Part shown: piece by piece, positions 1 to 5,262 of the stretch | How the letters are laid out: every line of letters starts with the position of its first letter | How positions within the stretch are numbered: position 1 is the stretch's first letter | Assembly: GCA_002423675.1 (NCBI GenBank) | Contig: DINM01000137.1 | Span: forward strand, 9,968 to 15,229 | Direction of reading: 5' to 3' | DNA length: 5,262 nucleotides | Source of the DNA: Verrucomicrobia bacterium UBA5540 | Lineage (GTDB): Bacteria; Verrucomicrobiota; Kiritimatiellia; Kiritimatiellales; Tichowtungiaceae | Position numbers and translations under genes: made by a program | The notes under the pieces: generated by a model | Seen by the model: only the letters and a program-made list of their open reading frames with translations | What the model was told of the DNA's origin: nothing | Databases searched by the model: none

Positions 1-410
1 CCATGATTGCCCCGCCGCTTCTGGTTCGCTCCTTCCACGGCGAATCCGGACTCAAAGATCACGTTCAGGCCGAGGAAGAAAAAGAAGAGGTCTTCACCCT
101 CGAATTTCCATCCATGGACATCGCCGAGTTTCTAATGCAGCGGCTGGTGCGAGCTTTTCAGCGCGAAGAGTTTTTCGTCAACCGCCTGCACATGGAAATG
201 GAAGCCTATCAGGTGCGCAAAGATGATATCTCCTTCACTCTGACACGCGACGACGGACAAATCAGCGTCAGCGTCCCGTCCGATCAGCAATACGTTGCCC
301 GCCTGATGGTTTTTGAAGAACTGCTTTCGCTCTCCGACCTGCTCGAGGCCTCAAAAAACATGAAAAGCCTGGACGTCATGGGCTCAGAGTTAATCGGATC
401 TCTGTTTTGA
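1..410 (+). CDS. C-terminal part of a probable CPA2/Kef-type cation:proton antiporter with soluble tail domain (5' truncated)
   Basis: The frame is open from the window edge to TGA at 408-410, immediately followed by an in-frame TAG. An ATG lies at position 3, but I think it is an internal Met. The two bases before it fit a Thr codon (ACC), and TMIAPPLL followed by a short basic stretch resembles the end of the last helix of Na_H_Exchanger (CPA2/Kef) proteins; no ribosome site can be seen because the window begins there. Numbering from that Met, residues 1-10 would close the membrane domain, 19-30 are an acidic charged linker, and about 31-133 form a soluble alpha/beta domain starting at FPSMDIAEF. 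That domain matches the linker of the CPA1-EIIA fusion at 4612-4920. The gene is followed after 22 bases by the EIIA-CBS gene, which suggests co-transcription. The tail is probably cytosolic and regulatory. The antiporter assignment rests on very few residues; alternatively this is a free-standing small protein of 135 residues. Confidence 0.6.
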   Translation, partial: MIAPPLLVRSFHGESGLKDHVQAEEEKEEVFTLEFPSMDIAEFLMQRLVRAFQREEFFVNRLHMEMEAYQVRKDDISFTLTRDDGQISVSVPSDQQYVARLMVFEELLSLSDLLEASKNMKSLDVMGSELIGSLF

Positions 411-418
411 TAGAAGAA

Positions 419-424
419 AAGGAG
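419..424 (+). promoter_or_regulatory. Shine-Dalgarno site of the EIIA-CBS gene
   Basis: AAGGAG is a near-perfect anti-SD match, eight bases before ATG 433. It supports that start over the later in-frame Met at codon 6 and lies in the 22-base gap after the upstream stop. Confidence 0.8.
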
Positions 425-432
425 CCAAATAA

Positions 433-1365
433 ATGAAGCTGAGTTTTATGCTCAACGAGGAATGCATCCTCACCGGGCTCGACGGCGGGGAGCGGCAGAA
501 AAAAGAAATTCTAACCGACCTGCTGAACGCGCTGTATGACGGCACCGAACTGAAAAACGAGGGTTTGAGCAAAGACGAACTGCTCGAACTGGTCCTCGTC
601 CGCGAACGGGAAATGACCACCGGGCTCGGCGACGGGCTGGCCTTCCCGCATGCCCGAGTTGAAAATCTCACCAACGCCTACACCCTGCTCGGTATCTGCC
701 CGTCCGGCACCGATTTCCAAAGTCTGGATCAAAAGCCGGTGCAGTTTTTTGTCCTGTCGATCGTCCCTCAGGATAAAGCCAACCTGCTGCTGCTTAGCCG
801 CGCCGCCATCGTGCGCTTTCTCTCTGTGCAGGAAAACCGCCGGGCCGCGCTGGCTGCCAAAGATGCGTTTGAGCTCTGGCAGCAGATTGATAAAAGCGGC
901 ATTAAAATCGACCAGAACATTCTGGCCAAAGACATCATGCGCCCGCAGGTCGGGCATATCACCGTTGCAGCTTCTCTGAAAGATGCCGCGCGGGCGCTGC
1001 ACAAATACCACTGCGACTCCCTGCCGATTCTGGACGATCAGGACTGCTTCGCCGGAGATATCTCCTGCTACGATCTCTTCTCCTACGGTCTGCCGGATTT
1101 CTTCGGCAACCTGCACACTATTTCCTTCGTCCGCAACATGGACCCGTTCGAAAAATATTTTCAAACGGACCGCGACATTAAAATCAGCGACCTCAACATC
1201 GGTCGCGAATCGCCGACGATTTCGGCAGATTCCACGCTGATGGAAATCGTCTTTGAAATCGCCACCCGCAACAAACATCTCCTGTATGTGGTGGACGAAA
1301 ACAAAAAACTTCTCGGGGTCATTGACCGCTTCAGCATCGTAGACAAAATTCTGGTGAGTGCATAA
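433..1365 (+). CDS. PTS EIIA type-2 domain protein with C-terminal CBS pair
   Basis: This 310-residue soluble protein has two modules. Residues about 3-152 are a PTS EIIA type-2 domain (PtsN/fructose-mannitol EIIA fold). The active-site loop TTGLGDGLAFPHAR holds His73 (codon 649-651), the residue phosphorylated in this family, and the Asp-Gln-Pro-Val turn before the strand QFFVLSIVPQ is also typical. Residues about 163-220 (ILAKDIMRP...DSLPILDD) and 249-309 (IKISDLNI...LLGVIDRFSIVDKIL) are two CBS repeats, which usually form a Bateman module binding adenine nucleotides. There are no EIIB/EIIC domains or membrane segments, so a regulatory role rather than sugar transport is likely. A good SD site precedes the start. 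It lies 22 bases after a probable antiporter tail and 2 bases before a permease gene, so its most likely partners are these transporters. The domain calls are firm; the target and the CBS ligand are inferred. Confidence 0.9.
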   Translation: MKLSFMLNEECILTGLDGGERQKKEILTDLLNALYDGTELKNEGLSKDELLELVLVREREMTTGLGDGLAFPHARVENLTNAYTLLGICPSGTDFQSLDQKPVQFFVLSIVPQDKANLLLLSRAAIVRFLSVQENRRAALAAKDAFELWQQIDKSGIKIDQNILAKDIMRPQVGHITVAASLKDAARALHKYHCDSLPILDDQDCFAGDISCYDLFSYGLPDFFGNLHTISFVRNMDPFEKYFQTDRDIKISDLNIGRESPTISADSTLMEIVFEIATRNKHLLYVVDENKKLLGVIDRFSIVDKILVSA

Positions 1366-1367
1366 TT

Positions 1368-2642
1368 ATGATCGCATCCATTGTTATCTTCGTTCTCGTT
1401 TATATCCTGCTCGCCACCGAGCGGGTTGAAAAATCAGTCGCCGCCGTACTCGGTGCTGCGGCGGTTCTCATTCTCGGCCTGATCCCGTTCCATGCGGTCG
1501 CCGCAGCCGTTGACCTCAACGTCATCTTCCTGCTGATCGGAATGATGACCTGCGTCGCCATTCTATCGGAAACCGGCTTCTTTGAATGGGTCGCCATCTC
1601 GGTGGCCAAGCTCATGAACGGACGCCCCGTTCCGATTCTCATCATGCTGCTGATCGTCACGATGATTTTCTCGGCGCTGCTCGACAATGTCACCACCATC
1701 ATCCTGCTCGCGCCCGTCACCATTCTCATCACGCAACTGCTCGAACTGCCCACGATCCCCTTCCTGATTCTCGAAGCGCTCGCCTCCAATATCGGCGGAA
1801 CCGCGACCCTCATCGGCGACCCGCCCAACATCATCATCGGTTCGCGCGCCGAGCTCTCCTTCAACGACTTCATTATTCACCTCACCCCCGGTGTGATCCT
1901 CATCGCCATCATCTTAATCTTCACCGCCTTTCTCGTGATGAAGAAATATCTGCACGTCAGCGATGCGATTCGCACCCGCGTCATCGAAGCCTGTCCGGAA
2001 CGGGCCATTCGCGACGTCAAAAAGATGAAACGCTCACTGATCGTCTTCGGCTTCATCTTCCTCGGTTTCTTTACCCATCACCACCTCGGCGTCCCCCCCG
2101 GAGTCATCGCGCTCGCCGGTATGGGCCTCATGCTCATGGTCTGCTACACCAAAAGCGAAGCCATGCTCCGCCACGTCGAATGGGATGCCATCATGTTTTT
2201 CATCGGGTTGTTCATCATCATCGGCGCGCTCGAACATACCGGAGCCATCGACCTGCTCGCTAACGGGCTGCTCAGTCTCTGCGGCGACAATATGCTGCTC
2301 ACCACCATGGTCGTCCTGTGGGGCAGCGCCCTCCTCTCAGCCGTACTCGACAACATCCCCTTCGTCATCGTCATGATGCCGATGATTCAAAAACTGCTCG
2401 TCGATACCGGTGCTGCACCGACCGGTGACAATCCGCTCTTCTGGGCTCTGGCCATGGGAGCCTGTCTCGGCGGCAACGGAACGATCATCGGCGCCTCGGC
2501 CAACGTCGTCGTCAGCAAAATCGGCGAACGCAACGGGTACCACATCAGCTTCATGCACTTTATGAGGTGGGGCTTCCCGTTCATGATTCAGTCCGTATTC
2601 ATCGCCATGATTTATCTCTGGTTGCGATACTTCGTTCTGTAA
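1368..2642 (+). CDS. ArsB/NhaD/P-protein-type ion permease (ion transporter superfamily)
   Basis: This complete 424-residue integral membrane protein is hydrophobic throughout, with about 10-12 predicted membrane segments and a cytosolic basic loop near residues 192-223. It shows the two inverted half-repeats of the CitMHS/ArsB-NhaD fold. The first half has SALLDNVTT (102-110) followed by NIGGTATLIGDPPN (141-154). The second has SAVLDNIPFV (324-333) followed by GGNGTIIGASANVV (368-381). The LDNVTT plus GDPPN pair is typical of the P-protein (OCA2) and NhaD-like branch rather than true arsenite ArsB, so Na+/H+ antiport or anion transport is more likely than arsenite efflux. No arsenic genes are nearby. 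The ATG follows the previous stop by two bases; a GGTGAG at 1353-1358 inside the upstream gene can serve as ribosome site, so translational coupling is likely. Family membership is secure; the transported ion cannot be read from sequence alone. Confidence 0.88.
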   Translation: MIASIVIFVLVYILLATERVEKSVAAVLGAAAVLILGLIPFHAVAAAVDLNVIFLLIGMMTCVAILSETGFFEWVAISVAKLMNGRPVPILIMLLIVTMIFSALLDNVTTIILLAPVTILITQLLELPTIPFLILEALASNIGGTATLIGDPPNIIIGSRAELSFNDFIIHLTPGVILIAIILIFTAFLVMKKYLHVSDAIRTRVIEACPERAIRDVKKMKRSLIVFGFIFLGFFTHHHLGVPPGVIALAGMGLMLMVCYTKSEAMLRHVEWDAIMFFIGLFIIIGALEHTGAIDLLANGLLSLCGDNMLLTTMVVLWGSALLSAVLDNIPFVIVMMPMIQKLLVDTGAAPTGDNPLFWALAMGACLGGNGTIIGASANVVVSKIGERNGYHISFMHFMRWGFPFMIQSVFIAMIYLWLRYFVL

Positions 2643-2648
2643 GCCTCG

Positions 2649-2717
2649 GCGACACGGGCTGGCGAAGGAACCGAAGCGACGTTAACAGCAGTCTTGGGGA
2701 AACATCGTGTCGCTTCG
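2649..2717 (+). terminator. Overlapping inverted repeats after the permease stop; possible 3' UTR structure or terminator
   Basis: CGAAGCGAC (2672-2680) is perfectly complementary to GTCGCTTCG (2709-2717), a 9-bp stem with a 28-base loop. GCGACACG (2649-2656) is perfectly complementary to CGTGTCGC (2706-2713), an 8-bp stem. The two share the same 3' arm, so they are mutually exclusive. The element starts 7 bases after the permease stop codon, where a terminator or mRNA-end structure is expected. There is no U-tract after the 3' arm (ACTCTACAAAATAT follows), so it is not a classical intrinsic terminator. The repeats are certain; the function is inferred. Confidence 0.35.
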
Positions 2718-2886
2718 ACTCTACAAAATATATCAGATCCCTTCAGGCGGATTTTAAAATCGATTCGTGGTCGGGTCTTTCGATAGATATTTTTATGCAT
2801 TTCCTTGCGTTAGATTGAATATTTCGCATATGTTACCGTTCTTTCGACAACTGACTGCGAATACAGCCATTTGATACGGACGAAAA

Positions 2887-3192
2887 ATGAAGAGTTTGGG
2901 TTCATTTTCATTGGTGTGCTGCCTGCTGATTGTGCTGGGAGTGTTGCTTTCCGGGTCCGGGATTCCGGACTCCGGCAAAACGTTATGCCCCGGCGCAGCG
3001 GTGAACGGGGAAACCTTTGGAAATGACGGTGAAAAATTTCTTCCCGAAGCTGACACTGATTTTTATACCCTGATTTCTGCCGATACCGGTTTTGCTCCAC
3101 ATCTTGTCACATTGGTTTCTTTCCCGTGCATCCGGAATAACCGCACCGGATCGACCCAGTCTTCCGGCTGGCTGATGCCGACCCGGATCTGA
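2887..3192 (+). CDS. Doubtful small ORF, possible exported hypothetical protein
   Basis: This is a 101-codon frame from ATG to TGA. The N-terminus resembles a signal peptide: a Lys at residue 2, a hydrophobic core over about residues 7-22 (FSLVCCLLIVLGVLL), then small polar SGSG. No lipobox Cys follows the core. The remainder (for example NGETFGNDGEKFLPEADTDF) is polar and plausible as protein, but I recognise no family. The ribosome site is weak, only GGA about six bases before the ATG. The neighbouring frame is open from 3141 to a TAA at 3273-3275 without a start codon and encodes a protein-like stretch (LADADPDLIVVVEKN). The gene could therefore be frameshifted and originally about 129 residues, or the whole frame could be chance. 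It lies alone between two transcription units. Confidence 0.3.
   Translation: MKSLGSFSLVCCLLIVLGVLLSGSGIPDSGKTLCPGAAVNGETFGNDGEKFLPEADTDFYTLISADTGFAPHLVTLVSFPCIRNNRTGSTQSSGWLMPTRI
2951..2975 (+). repeat. GC-rich hairpin inside the small ORF
   Basis: GTCCGG (2955-2960), loop GATT, CCGGAC (2965-2970) is a perfect 6-bp stem. It extends outward with a G-T wobble, a G-C pair, one C-C mismatch and a further C-G pair (2951 with 2974). It is not followed by a T-run, since CAAAACG comes next. It may be a structured RNA element or a by-product of a Ser/Gly/Pro-rich coding stretch. Confidence 0.4.
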
Positions 3193-3207
3193 TTGTCGTT
3201 GTCGAAA

Positions 3208-3227
3208 AGAATTCGTTGCCGAATTCT
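3208..3227. repeat. Perfect 8-bp inverted repeat with 4-base loop upstream of the antiporter
   Basis: AGAATTCG (3208-3215), loop TTGC (3216-3219), CGAATTCT (3220-3227). Read on the minus strand the loop is GCAA, a GNRA tetraloop closed by C-G, and the stem is followed by TTTTCG, so it looks like a short terminator for leftward transcription. Read on the plus strand there is no T-run. It lies 98 bases before the antiporter ATG and could be an operator or a leader hairpin. Confidence 0.45.
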
Positions 3228-3266
3228 GAGAGCTCCCGTCTCTTTCTGATTTTCGGAAACAACCTG

Positions 3267-3295
3267 CTGTTTTAAAAATAAAAACTGTTTTGACC
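3267..3295 (+). promoter_or_regulatory. AT-rich leader with repeated CTGTTTT, possible promoter region of the antiporter
   Basis: CTGTTTT occurs at 3267-3273 and again at 3285-3291, 18 bases apart. Between them, GTTTT (3269-3273) and AAAAC (3281-3285) form a small inverted repeat around an A/T core. This is the most AT-rich stretch near the antiporter gene and a candidate for the -10 region or a regulator site, but no convincing -35/-10 pair can be assigned. Confidence 0.25.
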
Positions 3296-3314
3296 GTTAG
3301 CTCGACCAATAACG

Positions 3315-3319
3315 AGGAG
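3315..3319 (+). promoter_or_regulatory. Shine-Dalgarno site of the CPA1-EIIA antiporter
   Basis: AGGAG lies five bases before ATG 3325. This fixes the start, which places the first hydrophobic helix of the antiporter at residues 8-25, as expected for the family. Confidence 0.8.
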
Positions 3320-3324
3320 TTGCC

Positions 3325-5262
3325 ATGGAAAATATCTTTACCCAACAAGTTCTATTGACCGCCGGCTTTCTGCTGACCGCGTGTCTTTCTTCTATTCTTC
3401 TGCGGAAGATCAATTTCCCCTACACCATCGGACTGGTGATTATTGGAGTGATCCTGGGGTATATCTCGGATGCCTATCACGTGTTGTTCCCATTGATGCA
3501 CAACGTGAATCTCTCTTCGAATCTGATTCTGTACATCATCCTGCCCACCCTGATTTTTGATGCGGCCATCAACATTGACGGGCGGCTGCTTTTACGCAAC
3601 ATCGTGCCGATTCTGATTCTGGCCGTCTTCGCACTGCTGATTTCAGCCGGAATTATCACCGGAATTCTCTCGACGACGACTGCGCTTTCTCTCGGGGGAG
3701 CCGCGTTGTTTGGCGCTCTGATTTCCGCAACGGACCCGGTAGCAGTGATTGCTCTTTTCAATGAAGTAGGCGCTCCGAAACGGCTGGTTACACTGGTGGA
3801 CGGTGAAAGTATTTTCAACGATGCCACCGCGATCGTTTTATTCTCGATCGTTCTGTCCATCTTCTACCCCGCGGCCGGCGAACTCCATCCGGGCCTCCTG
3901 TATGCCTCCGGCGAATTCTGCGTGGTTCTGGTCGGCGGGTTACTGATCGGCGCGGCGATTGGATTCATCGGATCGTTCATTCTGAAACTGGCCAGACGAG
4001 ACCTGATCTATCAAACCTCGGTCAGCTTCGTGATGGCCTATGTCTCGTTTATTGTTGCAACCAATCTGGGATTCTCAGGCGTCCTATCCACGCTGGCCGC
4101 CGGGCTGGTCTTGCGGATGAGATCGGAAACGGTGGTCAGCCGTTCCAACATCCAGAATATGGAACATTTCTGGGGCTACTTCTCATTCACGGCCAACAGC
4201 TTCGTCTTCCTGCTGCTCGGCATTACAGAGGCGCATATCTTTAAATCCGCCATGTCTGCGAACAGCCTGATCATGATCGCCATTGCCATTGGTGCGACGG
4301 TTCTGGCCCGGGTGGTCGGGATTTACGCTCTCATCCCGCTTTACAATAAATTCAATTTTGAAAAGAAAAAGGGCGCTATCCCGTGGTCCTATCAGACCGT
4401 TCTTGTCTGGGGCGGGTTGCGCGGGGCCGTTCCCGTGGCCCTGGTTCTCGCGATCCCGGCAAGCATTCCGGAACGGGATACAATCATTCATCTGACGTTT
4501 GCCTTTATCCTCTTTACGTTGCTTGTGCAGGGAACCACTATCAAGAAGCTCATGGATTTCTTTGGAGTCAAACCGGACAAGGGTGATTTCCTTGACAAAG
4601 AAGTGGAGCATGCCACCTATCCGTTTCCCAGCGACGACCTGGCCGCGCTGGTACTTTCCAAGGTGGTTGACACGTTTGATGACGAAGGCTTTTTTATTCG
4701 TAAGCGCGAGGAAAAAGACGGCATCGAGTATCTCATGAAAAAACGTGTGCATCTCGTTTCCATGATCCTCGACGGTCCCGTCATCAAGATCACCACCGAA
4801 CCCCAGGAGATGGGGTACGTCAACACCATCATCTATGAGACCCTCCTGACGCTCAGTAAAACCGTCTCGTCCATTCAAGACGTGGTCAAGCCCGAGAAAC
4901 TGCAGCAGCTGGTTTCAGTCGGAACGCGAGACAGCCGTGTGGACTTTGACCTCAGCAAATACATCCGCGTGGAAAATATCCGCACCCGGCTCAAATCCGG
5001 TTCGAAAGACGAAGTTCTGCGCGAAATGGTTCAGATCCTGAAGGATTCAGGTGACATCGAAGACTACGACCAAACGCTGAAGGAAATCATGGAGCGCGAA
5101 AGCGCCATGACCACCGGGCTCGGCAAAGGAATTGCCACGCCTCATTCCCGGACAAACGTGGTCGACACAATCAAGATCGCGGTCGGCGTCAAAAAAGAAG
5201 GACTCGACTTTGCCGCGCTCGATGGAGAGCCCGTCAAAATCTTCTTTATGATCCTTTCTCCC
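3325..5262 (+). CDS. CPA1 (NhaP-type) Na+/H+ antiporter fused to a PTS EIIA domain (3' truncated by window end)
   Basis: The frame is open for 646 codons from ATG 3325 to the last base, with no stop. Residues about 8-410 are a CPA1 Na_H_Exchanger domain with some 12 membrane helices. Key motifs are LPTLIFDAAIN (73-83), ATDPVAVIALFNE (135-147), GESIFNDATAIV (160-171) with the ion-site Asn165-Asp166, and WGGLRGAVPVAL (362-373) with Arg366. Residues about 430-532 form a soluble linker beginning FPSDDLAALVL that resembles the tail of the gene at 1-410. From about 536 a PTS EIIA type-2 domain begins; its loop TTGLGKGIATPHSR carries the phosphorylatable His607 (codon 5143-5145). The domain is cut after ILSP at about 110 of an expected 145-150 residues, and more domains could follow. 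The protein probably exchanges Na+ (or K+) for H+ in the inner membrane, with activity adjusted by EIIA phosphorylation. Ion preference and regulation are inferred; domain identities are firm. Confidence 0.92.
   Translation, partial: MENIFTQQVLLTAGFLLTACLSSILLRKINFPYTIGLVIIGVILGYISDAYHVLFPLMHNVNLSSNLILYIILPTLIFDAAINIDGRLLLRNIVPILILAVFALLISAGIITGILSTTTALSLGGAALFGALISATDPVAVIALFNEVGAPKRLVTLVDGESIFNDATAIVLFSIVLSIFYPAAGELHPGLLYASGEFCVVLVGGLLIGAAIGFIGSFILKLARRDLIYQTSVSFVMAYVSFIVATNLGFSGVLSTLAAGLVLRMRSETVVSRSNIQNMEHFWGYFSFTANSFVFLLLGITEAHIFKSAMSANSLIMIAIAIGATVLARVVGIYALIPLYNKFNFEKKKGAIPWSYQTVLVWGGLRGAVPVALVLAIPASIPERDTIIHLTFAFILFTLLVQGTTIKKLMDFFGVKPDKGDFLDKEVEHATYPFPSDDLAALVLSKVVDTFDDEGFFIRKREEKDGIEYLMKKRVHLVSMILDGPVIKITTEPQEMGYVNTIIYETLLTLSKTVSSIQDVVKPEKLQQLVSVGTRDSRVDFDLSKYIRVENIRTRLKSGSKDEVLREMVQILKDSGDIEDYDQTLKEIMERESAMTTGLGKGIATPHSRTNVVDTIKIAVGVKKEGLDFAALDGEPVKIFFMILSP

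Larger units (their letters stand above)
2643..3324. other. 682-base intergenic region between the operon and the CPA1-EIIA antiporter
   Basis: No confident gene is present. The content is lower in GC than the flanking genes and includes overlapping inverted repeats (2649-2717), a 10-bp AT palindrome at 2751-2760 (ATTTTAAAAT), one doubtful small ORF (2887-3192), hairpins at 2951-2975 and 3208-3227, and an AT-rich leader before the antiporter ribosome site. No tRNA, rRNA, IS ends or CRISPR repeats were seen. The length and structures suggest that the antiporter downstream has its own promoter and leader. Confidence 0.6.

Noticed and set aside
511..1278. 255-codon open frame on the minus strand
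   Set aside because: It is antisense to the firmly identified EIIA-CBS gene, contains no recognisable domain and is explained by third-position G/C bias.
1586..2263. 225-codon plus-strand frame rich in His and Arg
   Set aside because: It is an out-of-frame shadow of the permease gene; the His/Arg richness comes from shifted reading of Ile/Leu/Val-rich codons such as atc and ctc.
1368..2642. Arsenite efflux pump ArsB
   Set aside because: The LDNVTT and GDPPN motifs fit the P-protein/NhaD branch better, and no arsR, arsC or arsA is present in the window.
2567..2818. 83-codon plus-strand frame running out of the permease end
   Set aside because: Its first part is a shadow of the permease and its remainder crosses the inverted repeats; no protein-like features were seen.
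2805..2834. TTGCGT and TATGTT as a sigma70-like promoter for the small ORF
   Set aside because: The match to consensus is poor, the spacer is 18 bases, and the gene it would serve is itself doubtful.
3290..3295. TTGACC as a -35 box for the antiporter
   Set aside because: A -10 at normal spacing would fall on the Shine-Dalgarno site, leaving no room for a leader, and the bases there (CGAGGA) do not resemble a -10.
2983..3348. 121-codon minus-strand frame across the intergenic region
   Set aside because: It has no recognisable motif or ribosome site, overlaps the antiporter start and looks like a chance frame.
4183..4878. 231-codon open frame on the minus strand
   Set aside because: It is antisense to the CPA1-EIIA antiporter, whose motifs are continuous across the region; the reverse product is low-complexity and charged with no family resemblance.

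Overview
The window reads almost entirely left to right and encodes membrane ion antiporters together with phosphotransferase-type (PTS) EIIA regulatory domains. It is moderately GC-rich, roughly mid-50% by eye, with strong G/C preference at third codon positions, which explains the many long shadow frames. It is a bacterial chromosome. The set of antiporters carrying or flanked by EIIA and CBS domains would fit the Planctomycetes-Verrucomicrobia-Chlamydiae group (for example Kiritimatiellota) or another Gram-negative phylum. That placement is a guess from style; there is no phylogenetic marker here.

Layout. (1) 1-410: the 3' end of a gene whose N-terminal part lies outside the window. The visible start, TMIAPPLL (T assuming the codon straddling the edge is ACC), looks like the last membrane helix of a CPA2/Kef-type cation:proton antiporter, followed by a soluble tail of about 100 residues. 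(2) 433-1365: a stand-alone soluble protein with an EIIA (type 2, PtsN/fructose-like) domain bearing the phosphorylatable His73, followed by two CBS domains. (3) 1368-2642: a complete ArsB/NhaD/P-protein-type permease of the ion transporter superfamily. These three have gaps of 22 and 2 bases and very probably form one operon. (4) 2643-3324: a 682-base stretch without a confident gene. It holds a set of overlapping inverted repeats just after the permease, a doubtful small ORF for a possible exported protein (2887-3192), a perfect 8-bp hairpin (3208-3227) and an AT-rich leader. (5) 3325-5262: a second transcription unit encoding a CPA1 (NhaP-like) Na+/H+ antiporter fused through a linker domain to a second EIIA domain (His607). 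It has no stop codon in the window and is cut by the right edge.

How they fit together. Three different antiporter-type transporters (CPA2 tail, NhaD/ArsB-like, CPA1) sit beside two EIIA domains and one CBS pair. The inferred theme is control of Na+/H+ (or K+/H+) exchange by PTS phosphorylation and by adenine-nucleotide or similar ligand sensing. The most interesting observation is that the tail of gene 1 is recognisably similar to the linker between membrane domain and EIIA in the CPA1 fusion. The left operon therefore looks like a split version (antiporter+linker, then EIIA+CBS) of the fused architecture on the right.
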